Part shown: positions 5,933-12,056 of the stretch, piece after piece
Layout of the letters: every line of letters begins with the position of its first letter
Position numbering within the stretch: position 1 is the stretch's first letter
Assembly (NCBI GenBank): GCA_910586775.1
Contig: CAJUJN010000112.1
Span: 1 to 12,056, forward strand
Direction of reading: 5' to 3'
Source: an uncultured Acetatifactor sp.
GTDB lineage: Bacteria > Bacillota > Clostridia > Lachnospirales > Lachnospiraceae
DNA: 12,056 nt
Translations under genes and position numbers: made by a program
The notes under the pieces: generated by a model
Seen by the model: the letters and a program-made list of their open reading frames with translations, nothing else
What the model was told of the DNA's origin: nothing
The model's database searches: none

Positions 5933-7639
5933 ATGATGGAAGAAATGCACTCTGTGGAAGAAGTATATTCCACGGAAAAAGTACATTCCACGGAAAAAGT
6001 ACATTCCGCAGAAGAAAATTATGATTTAAGCGAATATGTTGACAGACTGTATTCGGCCGCCGTGAAAAAGACACGGGATTCCCAGACAGCAGAGGATATT
6101 GCCCAGGAGACGCTTCTGGCCGCAATCAGCCAGCTCTCCAGGGGGAAGAAGCCTGACAACCTGTGGGCGTGGCTTCTCACAATCCTTTCCAATAAGTACT
6201 GTGACTGGCTCCGCGAGAAGTACAACAGGCCTCAGGTCAGTTTTGAGGAATATCCTTTCGAAATTGCGGAAGAGAGTGAGGAGGAAGAGGATTCCGCGGA
6301 AAAACTGGAGGCCATCCGTCGGGAGCTGGGGTATCTTGCACGGATTCACCGTGAGGTAATGATACGCTTTTACATGCATGGGCATACGGCGGAACGGATT
6401 GCCGGGGAACTGCGGATACCCCTGGGCACCGTGAAGAGCAGGCTGAATATAGGAAGGCAGCATATCAGAAAAGGAGTGGCTGATATGGAAAATTATACAA
6501 AGCAAAGTTATGAACCCGATATCCTGTGCATCGCCTGCGCGGGCGGGGAAGGACTGCACCATGAACCGTTTTCACTGGTGCCTGACTCAGACAAACTGGC
6601 ACAGAGTATTTTGCTCCTTGCCTGGCCCAGGCCTCTGACGGAGACAGAGCTTGCCAAAGCCCTTGGAGTTCCGGCGGCTTTTGTAGAGCCTGTGGTGGAG
6701 AAGCTTTCCAGGGGTGAGTTGATGAAGAGAACGGAAGGCGGAAAGGTGTACACGGATTTCATTATCTATACCGACAGGGAAAGGAAAGCAACTTTCGAGA
6801 GGCAGCTTGCCATAGTGGAGAAGCATTTCCGGCTGTTCTGGGAGGAGGCGGAGCGGGGGCTTAAGGAACTGCGGGAGACGCCCTGGTATCAGCGCCAGAC
6901 AGAGCATGCGCGGACTAAGCTGGAGCTTCATTTCTGCGTGAAAATTTTGATGAATGCCCAGATTTTAGTGAGAGACGAAGTGACAGGAGCCATGCCTTAT
7001 TCGGAATACCCTTACCGGAAGGACGGCGGAAGGTGGATAGCCATGGGCATGCAGTATCCGGCCGGGTACCGCAGAGAGGATGATGCCGAATTCTGGAAAT
7101 ACGGCATTAACGGGGAGGCAGGATTTGTGCAGAAGAATTTCCGGGATGCAAGATATCTGGAAATGCGGGATTACGGTACGTCTTTCGGAAGATGCCCCGA
7201 TTATGAACAGGCATATTATTATGTAAAATGGTTTTATGAATTGTGGGAGGAGGTTTCCGCAGAAGAATCAGCTGTAGGCTTCCGTGTGCTGCAGGATGCA
7301 GACAGCCTGATAGAGCAGGGATTCCTGAGGCGGGAGGATACGCTGAAGCTGGATATCCCGGTGCTGGTCCGGGCGGAGTATCAGGAGGAGTGCAGTCTGG
7401 TATCGGAGTATGCGGGCAAAACAGCCAGCCGTATCCGCGACGTGCTGCTGCCCGTATTTGAAAGCGGTTATGTGAGCCTGCCGTCTCACCTGAAAAGCGT
7501 TCCGAAATGGCAGCAGTACATGTTCTGCGGCGACAGCGTTCCTATGATGGTGATTTATAAAGCCAGGGAGAAGGGGCTGTTTATGAATGGGGTGGACTAT
7601 CCGGTTCCGGCTTCGCTGCTGATTTATGAGAAGGAATAA
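5933..7639 (+). CDS. ECF-like sigma factor with long C-terminal extension
   Basis: An RNA polymerase sigma-70 family protein with ECF architecture. Region 2 spans about 31-100 (core-binding DIAQETLLAAISQL at 55-68, WAWLLTILSNKYCDW at 78-92). An acidic linker follows (103-121), then region 4 at about 122-185 with helix-turn-helix TAERIAGELRIPLGTVKSRL (152-171). ECF factors usually end here; this protein continues to 568. Residues 215-280 resemble an extra winged helix (LTETELAKALGVPAAFVEPV at 235-254). The remainder is rich in aromatic and charged residues and unfamiliar. No transmembrane segment or adjacent anti-sigma gene is seen, so the extension may be an in-built sensor or regulator (inference). 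The first 28 residues include four copies of a six-residue repeat. GAGGTG (5923-5928) fits starts at 5933 or 5936. Confidence 0.88.
   Translation: MMEEMHSVEEVYSTEKVHSTEKVHSAEENYDLSEYVDRLYSAAVKKTRDSQTAEDIAQETLLAAISQLSRGKKPDNLWAWLLTILSNKYCDWLREKYNRPQVSFEEYPFEIAEESEEEEDSAEKLEAIRRELGYLARIHREVMIRFYMHGHTAERIAGELRIPLGTVKSRLNIGRQHIRKGVADMENYTKQSYEPDILCIACAGGEGLHHEPFSLVPDSDKLAQSILLLAWPRPLTETELAKALGVPAAFVEPVVEKLSRGELMKRTEGGKVYTDFIIYTDRERKATFERQLAIVEKHFRLFWEEAERGLKELRETPWYQRQTEHARTKLELHFCVKILMNAQILVRDEVTGAMPYSEYPYRKDGGRWIAMGMQYPAGYRREDDAEFWKYGINGEAGFVQKNFRDARYLEMRDYGTSFGRCPDYEQAYYYVKWFYELWEEVSAEESAVGFRVLQDADSLIEQGFLRREDTLKLDIPVLVRAEYQEECSLVSEYAGKTASRIRDVLLPVFESGYVSLPSHLKSVPKWQQYMFCGDSVPMMVIYKAREKGLFMNGVDYPVPASLLIYEKE
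5945..6016 (+). repeat. four tandem 18-bp repeats in the sigma factor N-terminus
   Basis: Copies at 5945-5962, 5963-5980, 5981-5998 and 5999-6016. Copies 2 and 3 differ at one base, while the outer copies are more diverged. They keep frame and encode MHSVEE, VYSTEK, VHSTEK and VHSAEE. The near identity of the central pair suggests recent slippage, so copy number may vary between strains. Confidence 0.9.
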
Positions 7640-7669
7640 GGTGAACTGAGGTTACAGGCATGTGTCGGG

Positions 7670-7718
7670 ACTGCCGGTGCAGTAAGTGGCGTTTAGCCTA
7701 TGCTGCGCCGGCAGTTTT
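7670..7718 (+). terminator. intrinsic terminator after the sigma factor gene
   Basis: ACTGCCGGTGCAG (7670-7682) pairs with CTGCGCCGGCAGT (7703-7715) over 13 bp with one G-U pair; the 20-base loop contains a minor GGC/GCC pair. It is followed by TTTT. It ends transcription about 30 bases after the stop codon. Confidence 0.85.
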
Positions 7719-7755
7719 CACATACGGCGGTCTGTTCAAAGGTGTGTTTTTATTC

Positions 7756-7784
7756 TTGTAAAGTCATTTCCGTTAATATACAAT
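7756..7784 (+). promoter_or_regulatory. promoter of the SGNH hydrolase gene
   Basis: TTGTAA (7756-7761), 17 bases, TACAAT (7779-7784), placed between the preceding terminator and the gene. Start expected near 7791. Confidence 0.65.
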
Positions 7785-7856
7785 AGAGGAGAGAATATAC
7801 GAAACTAAATTTCTAAGGAAGTGAATTCAGGGCAGTTCCTGAAACAGGAGGTAAAG

Positions 7857-8930
7857 ATGAAACTCAGTGAAATCGACCACAATCTTGCAGTACAATCAAC
7901 ACTGGACATAAAAGGGCTGAAATACAGGAACGTCTATCAGGAGCCTTTTGCCATATACGGTCTGCACAGGGCAGGGGAGAACGGCCGGTACCTGCGCCTG
8001 CCTGCGGAGACGGCGGAGAAAGTGAGTCCGGGGGTTCTGAGCTTAAGCACACATACAGCAGGCGGCCGTGTCCGGTTTCGGACAGATTCAGGGTATGTGG
8101 CGGTGAAGATCCGGCTCAGGGATGCCCACTGGATGCCCCATATGCCGCTTACAGGTTCCCATGGCCTGGATCTGTACGTCTATGACGGAGTGCGGGACTT
8201 GTACCAGGGCTCGTTCATTCCGCCCATTGAGCATCCGGAAAGCTTTGAGTCCGTGGTCTTGTTTCCTGATGCCGGAATGCGGGAGATTACGATTCACATG
8301 CCCCTCTACAGCGGGATAGCGGAATTGCTTATCGGCGTGGACGAAAACGCGCAGCTGGAGCCGGGGCGGAAGTATCGTGATATCAAACCGGTGCTGTACT
8401 ACGGCTCTTCCATTACCCAGGGCGGTTGCGCTTCCAGGCCGGGAAATCACTATTGCGCGGCGATTGCCAGGGAGACCAATGTAGACTTCGTATGTATGGG
8501 CTTTTCCGGCGGCGCCAGGGGAGAGCAGGCGATGGCAGAGTATCTGGCAGGGATTGATGCAAGTGTTTTTGTCTGCGATTATGATCATAACGCGCCGGAC
8601 AGCAGATACCTTGGGGAGACTCATTGGAAGGTTTACAGCCGTTACCGGGCAGCGCATCCCGGAACCCCGGTTATCCTTGTATCCAGGCCCAATATCCGGC
8701 TGAACGATCAGGAGGATATCCGCCGGAGAGATGTGGTATATCAGACCTACCGGAATGCATTGGAAAACGGGGACAGAAATGTATATTTTATAGACGGATA
8801 CCAATTGTTCGCGGGGAGCCGGAGGGATGACTGCACGGTAGACGGTACACATCCGAACGATTTAGGGTTTTTCCGGATGGCGGAGGTTATCGGGGAGATG
8901 GTAAAGAAGTGCCTTTCCGGCAATTCCTGA
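7857..8930 (+). CDS. SGNH/GDSL-family hydrolase with N-terminal GxDLY-type domain
   Basis: A predicted esterase or acylhydrolase of 357 residues. The N-terminal half (about 15-165) is a beta-rich domain containing GLDLY (103-107), the motif that names the GxDLY domain found ahead of some SGNH hydrolases. The C-terminal half carries the four SGNH blocks: serine in YGSSITQG (S185), glycine in GFSGG (about 215), asparagine in DYDHN (N245), and the Asp/His pair in VDGTHPND (D329, H332). No signal peptide or membrane segment is visible, so it probably acts in the cytoplasm on an imported acylated compound, perhaps an esterified glycan fragment (inference). The ATG at 7857 has AGGAGG at 7846-7851; a GTG at 7821 in frame has a poorly placed site. 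It is a single-gene unit. Confidence 0.9.
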   Translation: MKLSEIDHNLAVQSTLDIKGLKYRNVYQEPFAIYGLHRAGENGRYLRLPAETAEKVSPGVLSLSTHTAGGRVRFRTDSGYVAVKIRLRDAHWMPHMPLTGSHGLDLYVYDGVRDLYQGSFIPPIEHPESFESVVLFPDAGMREITIHMPLYSGIAELLIGVDENAQLEPGRKYRDIKPVLYYGSSITQGGCASRPGNHYCAAIARETNVDFVCMGFSGGARGEQAMAEYLAGIDASVFVCDYDHNAPDSRYLGETHWKVYSRYRAAHPGTPVILVSRPNIRLNDQEDIRRRDVVYQTYRNALENGDRNVYFIDGYQLFAGSRRDDCTVDGTHPNDLGFFRMAEVIGEMVKKCLSGNS

Positions 8931-9010
8931 AGCATTGCCCGGGAGAGTGAAAGTGTCTGCTTTGTTAAATAATAAAAATTTGATGATTTCTGACTGACCG
9001 ATTCCTGTAT

Positions 9011-9148
9011 CGCTGTGCTCTCAACATTATGCGTACCCTTGCGCCTGAAAGCACAGCGCCTGTCATAAAACGGGTGCTGGCGAATGCATTGCTGTTTCAC
9101 GCGATAGGGTTGATAGGATACTGTTCCGTCAAATCGAGAACGCTGTGC
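9011..9148. repeat. inverted/direct repeat trio CGCTGTGC
   Basis: CGCTGTGCT (9011-9019) is complementary to AGCACAGCG (9050-9058) over nine bases, and CGCTGTGC recurs at 9141-9148. The middle arm could therefore pair with either neighbour. The surrounding sequence is more GC-rich than the AT-rich flank that follows. It may be a folded RNA or part of a dispersed chromosomal repeat. Confidence 0.5.
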
Positions 9149-9232
9149 ATTTTGGGGGTGATTCGCCGCTTGGAGTCCTCCTGTATGAAACGGAAAACTG
9201 ACAGACCGGGTTCTGGTTCAGAACCGGAATAG
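9029..9232 (+). CDS. small hypothetical ORF, doubtful
   Basis: An open frame of 67 codons begins with ATG at 9029, and the open stretch extends upstream without a stop to 8987. It reads MRTLAPESTAPVIKRVLANA then a short hydrophobic segment (LLFHAIGLIGY) and a basic tail. No ribosome site precedes the ATG, and inverted repeats lie inside it. It may be a small protein, a translated piece of a dispersed repeat, or a chance frame. I recognise no domain. Neighbours give no functional hint. Confidence 0.25.
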   Translation: MRTLAPESTAPVIKRVLANALLFHAIGLIGYCSVKSRTLCILGVIRRLESSCMKRKTDRPGSGSEPE

Positions 9233-9279
9233 TGCGGAATACGGCACCTGCAGACAGTGCAGTCAGGTGCCGTCTGCAG
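9206..9279. repeat. hairpins with two mutually exclusive pairings
   Basis: CCGGGTTCTG (9206-9215) pairs with CAGAACCGG (9219-9227) with one bulged G. Next, ACGGCACCTG (9241-9250) pairs perfectly with CAGGTGCCGT (9264-9273). The overlapping CTGCAGAC (9248-9255) pairs perfectly with GTCTGCAG (9272-9279). The last two share bases and cannot form together. No U-tract follows, so this is not a plain terminator, though it could slow transcription beyond the SGNH gene. Confidence 0.65.
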
Positions 9280-9417
9280 GAATTATGTGAGATTGATTTC
9301 TATATTTTCTTTAAACATCTTGTATTCGGAAACATGTCATGCTATATATAGTAAAAATCAGCTGTTTATTATGTGGGGAGGACTGTTGACCCAAGGAAGT
9401 ATGAAGATGAGATATGA

Positions 9418-9570
9418 TTGCTGTTGATAGATGACGAGAAGTTGTTGGCGGACTTGAGCGGGAGTATCAGTCAGGCAGTTGTTCACAGGGACATAATACT
9501 GGACATTTATGACGGCGGTATCCTGGAGAGGAAGCCGCTTATTTATAATGATACGAAAGAATGCATCTGA
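9418..9570 (+). pseudogene. decayed coding remnant, possibly a response-regulator start
   Basis: The frame 9418-9570 begins LLLIDDEKLLADLSGSISQA, follows a stop (TGA 9415-9417) and ends at TGA 9568-9570. The opening LLIDDEKLL resembles the first beta strand and acidic pocket of a response-regulator receiver domain, but the rest does not continue the fold and there is no proper start or ribosome site. In the same frame, after the stop, a hydrophobic stretch (IAIDIVDIAITCMNILVGYF) continues. It is best treated as a gene fragment of uncertain origin. Confidence 0.3.
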
Positions 9571-9643
9571 GTACAGATTGCTATTGACATTGTAGACATT
9601 GCAATCACATGTATGAATATATTAGTCGGATATTTTCTGATGC

Positions 9644-9685
9644 GAAAAACAATAATAATTTATTGAAAAACAATAATAATATATT
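9644..9685 (+). repeat. 21-bp AT-rich tandem direct repeat upstream of a promoter
   Basis: Two adjacent 21-base copies, 9644-9664 and 9665-9685, differ at one base; each contains AAAAACAATAATAAT. The second copy runs into the -35 element of the DUF2975 promoter, the position of an UP element or a regulator-binding repeat. Confidence 0.85.
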
Positions 9686-9712
9686 GACAATCGTTATAAC
9701 AGGTGCTATTAT
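9684..9712 (+). promoter_or_regulatory. promoter of the DUF2975/HTH operon
   Basis: TTGACA (9684-9689), 17 bases, TATTAT (9707-9712) with a TGC extension just before the -10. Transcription should start near 9719, about 34 bases before the DUF2975 start codon. Confidence 0.85.
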
Positions 9713-9752
9713 GTGAGAAGAAAACAAAAAGAACAGACCTACGAGGTGGCTT

Positions 9753-10238
9753 ATGAAGGAAAAGAAGGATTATACTACAAGCTTGAAGGCGAAGAAGCAG
9801 GCAATTACTGTCTGCACAAAATATCTGTTGGATTTCATGTTCTATGTGGGGATAGCAGTGACGGTGACGCTGCCTTACAGCGTAAGGAAGATTGGCGAGC
9901 TGCTGCCCTGCATGGTGGAACATTATGAAGAGACAGTGATTATCTATTTTGTGTTGGGAATTGCAGCGCTGGTGCTGGTCAGGGAACTGCGCAAAATCTT
10001 CAGAACCGTACTGGCGGAGGACTGTTTTGTACAGGAAAACGTAATCAGTCTGCAGAAGATGGGGAACTGGAGCTTCTTCATAGCGGTAATGTCGGTTGTG
10101 CGATGCATTGTTTATATGACCGTAGCCATGGGAGTTGTGATATTGGTGTTTGTGGTAGCGGGACTGTTCAGTAAGGTTCTTGCATGTGTGTTTGAGGAGG
10201 CCGTGCGGTATAAGCAGGAGAATGATCTGACAATCTGA
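9753..10238 (+). CDS. DUF2975 family membrane protein
   Basis: A 161-residue integral membrane protein with about four hydrophobic segments (near 20-40, 60-77, 106-124 and 124-140). The family hallmark lies between the second and third: a cytoplasmic stretch ELRKIFRTVLAEDCFVQENV (78-97), and the protein closes with the typical EEAVRYKQENDLTI (148-161). Such proteins are nearly always encoded next to a small YozG-type Cro/CI regulator, as here (HTH gene 100 bases downstream; compare YoaS/YozG of Bacillus subtilis). The biochemical role is not established; membrane sensing or control of the partner regulator is a plausible inference. GAGGTGG (9743-9749) supports the ATG. A competing frame 9713-9928 lacks membrane periodicity and a ribosome site. 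Confidence 0.9.
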   Translation: MKEKKDYTTSLKAKKQAITVCTKYLLDFMFYVGIAVTVTLPYSVRKIGELLPCMVEHYEETVIIYFVLGIAALVLVRELRKIFRTVLAEDCFVQENVISLQKMGNWSFFIAVMSVVRCIVYMTVAMGVVILVFVVAGLFSKVLACVFEEAVRYKQENDLTI

Positions 10239-10338
10239 GCAGGGCGGGGCAATTTTGAGACGAGGGGATGCGTCAGGCAGTAATGGACTGGGCTAAGGAA
10301 GTGGCTGCGACAGTTTCAGGCGGATACGGGGTGCATAT

Positions 10339-10554
10339 ATGGGAATTGTGGTGAATCTGGATGTAATGATGGCGAAGCGGAAAATGAGCCTGACAGAACT
10401 TGCAGGAGAGGTGGATATTACGCTGGCCAATCTGTCTATCTTAAAAAATAATAAGGCGAAGGCAGTGCGTTTTACTACTTTGGAGGCGGTTTGTAAGGCA
10501 CTGGACTGCCAGCCGGGGGATATTCTGGAGTATGTGCCGGATGACGGCGAGTGA
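10339..10554 (+). CDS. YozG-like Cro/CI helix-turn-helix regulator
   Basis: A compact 71-residue DNA-binding protein consisting of little more than one Xre-type helix-turn-helix. MAKRKMSLTELAGEVDITLA (11-30) covers the first helices, NLSILKNNKAKAVRF (31-45) the recognition helix and following turn, and LEAVCKALDCQPGDILEY (48-65) the closing helices. These match the short HTH proteins partnered with DUF2975. It lies 100 bases after the DUF2975 gene and is probably co-transcribed. The ribosome site before the ATG is weak (GGGGTG). The stop codon overlaps a possible GTG start of the next small ORF. It likely regulates its own operon; the tandem repeat at 9644-9685 is a candidate site (inference). 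Confidence 0.92.
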   Translation: MGIVVNLDVMMAKRKMSLTELAGEVDITLANLSILKNNKAKAVRFTTLEAVCKALDCQPGDILEYVPDDGE

Positions 10555-10733
10555 AGGATGGTTTCATTTGTTTTCTGGATTTTGGATACATCAAGATGCC
10601 GCATTTACGGTACTTCCATGTTTTCCTTCCGACGTTAGTCTGTGGATGTTTTCTCGTATACTGGATTCTTGTATGGACGGGTTTGCTGGCACTGGCAATT
10701 GCTTTCCGGCTGGATTATGGCCCGGGGCGGTGA
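10551..10733 (+). CDS. possible small membrane protein overlapping the HTH gene
   Basis: A 60-codon frame starts with a GTG that overlaps the HTH stop codon (GTGA), an arrangement typical of translational coupling. It encodes a strongly hydrophobic core (FHVFLPTLVCGCFLVYWILV, then WTGLLALAIAFRLDYGPGR) consistent with one or two membrane spans. Against it: no distinct ribosome site beyond coupling, and other frames remain open across 10532-10813, the rightmost with protein-like MEVWFWKVANGFGRIEDYAA. The gene may therefore be frameshifted, with its C-terminus now in another frame. No family recognised. Confidence 0.42.
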   Translation: MKDGFICFLDFGYIKMPHLRYFHVFLPTLVCGCFLVYWILVWTGLLALAIAFRLDYGPGR

Positions 10734-10834
10734 ATATGGAAGTCTGGTTTTGGAAGGTGGCGAATGGGTTTGGGAGAATTGAAGACTATGCGGCATGGCT
10801 CGAACGGTTTTGAGGGAAAGGAGTGACATGGAAT

Positions 10835-12010
10835 ATGGACAAAAAAGAAAACAGTACATGGATGGATGCAGTAAATGGAATTGCGGGCGCAGGCGAATCG
10901 GACAGTGAGGAAGGAATGAAAAACAGCCGGATGCCGGAGGCAGAACTGCCTCCAGGGCAGGGAAAAACTGATATGAATGCCCAGGTGCCGGTAAGGAAAA
11001 CGGAGAGATATCAGACCGGAGATGCAGCTGCGGTAACAGCGGCTCAGGCTGTGCAGGCGACAGCAGCATCCGGAATCAGCAGTCAGAGCCGGGCAGCAGG
11101 GATGCCGGGTCAGCCTGTTATCCCCGAAACGGAGGAGACGAAGCGGCTGAAGGAAAATTTCTGGCCTGTTGCACCCTGGGCGCTGGCCTATTCCGCATTC
11201 TATGCCTTCTGCATGTACAGAAACGGTTCGGGAATTACATTTCCTTTTTTCGTGGCAGGCAGCCTCTTGTTTTTCTGCTTCTCTTTTACAAAACTGGGGA
11301 TTACCTTAAAAAAAGGAAGCTGCTTTTACATGATTGCCATGCTCCTGCTGGGGATTTCCACTTTCTGCACAGACGACGGAATTCTGATCTTTTTTAATAA
11401 GCTGGGCGCATTTCTGCTGATGATGAGTTTTCTGCTGAAGCAGTTTTATGACACTTCAAAGTGGAAGCTGGGCAAGTACCTGGGAAGCATCTGTGTCCTG
11501 TTTTTTGCAAGTTTCGGGGAGTTGGGGAGGCCCTTTTCCGACGGGAGCAGCTACAATAAAATAAGAGATAAAAAAACGGATAAGAGAGTTTGGTATTTTG
11601 TAATAGGACTGGTGATCGGGATTCCTCTGCTGCTGTTGGTGCTTCTGCTTCTGGCAAGCGCGGATGCCGTGTTCCGGCAGATGACGGATAAGCTGCTGCG
11701 GAATATACACCTGAGCGGCATCCTGAATATCCTGTTCCGTATCACGGTTCTGTTTTTTGGAGCTTACGCCCTGACGGCTTATCTGTGCAAAAGAAAGATA
11801 CGGGAGGATGTGCCGGATACCCGCAGGGGAGAGCCGGTTCTGGCTATTACGGTTACAGGGCTGCTGACTCTGCTGTATCTGCTCTTTTCGGGCATTCAGA
11901 TTGCAGGACTGTTTCTGGGGCAGCTGCGCCTGCCGGAGGGGTATACTTATGCCATGTATGCCAGAGAGGGATTCTTCCAGCTTCTGACGGTCAGTCTGCT
12001 GAATTGTTAA
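10835..12010 (+). CDS. DUF4173-like membrane protein, C-terminus probably truncated
   Basis: An integral membrane protein of the DUF4173/DUF4153-like group, function unknown. From the ATG at 10835 it has 391 residues: a hydrophilic Ala/Gln-rich N-terminal tail of about 100, then seven or eight hydrophobic segments. The final conserved block, RLPEGYTYAMYAREGFFQLL, is typical of the family and is normally followed by further membrane segments. Here it reads TVSLLNC and stops, so the protein appears cut short near the window edge. AAGGAG at 10818-10823 lies 11 bases before this ATG; the in-frame GTG at 10823 overlaps that site and is rejected. It follows the DUF2975/HTH genes on the same strand. 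Whether the protein is functional is uncertain. Confidence 0.8.
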   Translation: MDKKENSTWMDAVNGIAGAGESDSEEGMKNSRMPEAELPPGQGKTDMNAQVPVRKTERYQTGDAAAVTAAQAVQATAASGISSQSRAAGMPGQPVIPETEETKRLKENFWPVAPWALAYSAFYAFCMYRNGSGITFPFFVAGSLLFFCFSFTKLGITLKKGSCFYMIAMLLLGISTFCTDDGILIFFNKLGAFLLMMSFLLKQFYDTSKWKLGKYLGSICVLFFASFGELGRPFSDGSSYNKIRDKKTDKRVWYFVIGLVIGIPLLLLVLLLLASADAVFRQMTDKLLRNIHLSGILNILFRITVLFFGAYALTAYLCKRKIREDVPDTRRGEPVLAITVTGLLTLLYLLFSGIQIAGLFLGQLRLPEGYTYAMYAREGFFQLLTVSLLNC

Positions 12011-12056
12011 CTTCCTGAAATTTTACACCTGAACGTTTTCGACAATAGAAAAATAA
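12011..12056. other. right-edge tail, possible mobile-element boundary
   Basis: Directly after the premature stop of the DUF4173-like gene the composition shifts to AT-rich, and the expected continuation of that protein is absent in all three frames. The stretch contains the direct repeat CCTGAA (12014-12019 and 12028-12033). An insertion-sequence end or an assembly break at a repeat would explain this, but too little sequence is visible to name an element. Confidence 0.35.

Noticed and set aside
5945..6016. Short regularly spaced repeats as a CRISPR array
   Set aside because: Copies are directly adjacent with no spacers and lie inside a coding frame.
8088..8852. 254-codon minus-strand frame opposite the SGNH hydrolase
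   Set aside because: Antisense shadow of a gene with all four SGNH blocks and a good ribosome site.
8747..9100. 117-codon minus-strand frame over the 3' end of the SGNH gene and beyond
   Set aside because: Half of it is the shadow of the hydrolase and the N-terminal part crosses inverted repeats; no start signal.
9713..9928. 71-codon + frame overlapping the DUF2975 gene
   Set aside because: Its start lies at the -10 element, upstream of the expected transcription start, and it competes with a clear DUF2975 protein preceded by GAGGTGG.
10283..10357. 24-codon ORF overlapping the start of the HTH gene
   Set aside because: Very short, no ribosome site, and overlaps a well-defined regulator in another frame.
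10635..11069. 144-codon minus-strand frame near the DUF4173 start
   Set aside because: Pro/Ser/Leu-rich antisense of the hydrophilic N-terminal tail; no support.

Overview
The window reads as a chromosomal stretch from an anaerobic Firmicute, most likely a Lachnospiraceae/Clostridia member. The evidence is moderate GC with purine-rich AGGAGG ribosome sites, sigma-A promoters with 17-base spacers, and gene families typical of that group (Amt-PII fusion, MepR/MepA-like pair, DUF2975 + YozG-like regulator, DUF4173 membrane protein). Every convincing gene is on the + strand. No tRNA, rRNA or CRISPR array was seen.

Layout. 1-219 holds an unrecognised C-terminal fragment and a short remnant of a large serine recombinase, i.e. 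scar tissue of a mobile element. 220-796 is a long non-coding stretch with a consensus promoter that runs straight into a strong intrinsic terminator, upstream of an ammonium transporter fused to a PII signalling domain (797-2563). A terminator and a new promoter separate it from a TatD-family hydrolase (2945-3763). Next comes a MarR regulator and MATE exporter pair (3950-5751). Their promoter lies inside a long perfect inverted repeat that is also well shaped to terminate tatD transcripts.

5752-5932 is a potentially structured leader in front of an unusual ECF-like sigma factor (5933-7639) with about 380 extra C-terminal residues. After a terminator, an independently promoted SGNH-family hydrolase with an N-terminal GxDLY-type domain follows (7857-8930). 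8931-9712 is nearly gene-free. It carries inverted repeats with competing pairings, a small possible ORF, a decayed coding remnant and an AT-rich tandem repeat abutting a promoter. That promoter drives a DUF2975 membrane protein and a YozG-like Cro/CI regulator, followed by a small overlapping membrane ORF and a DUF4173 membrane protein whose conserved C-terminus stops abruptly about 50 bases from the window end.

How the genes work together. There are three small regulated modules: nitrogen (Amt-PII), drug or metabolite export (MarR-MATE) and envelope (DUF2975/HTH/DUF4173). The sigma factor and the SGNH hydrolase each look independently controlled. The best leads for new biology are the promoter-terminator leader of the Amt-PII gene, the Amt-PII fusion lacking the uridylylation tyrosine, the combined terminator/operator, and the sigma factor with its large extension and structured leader.
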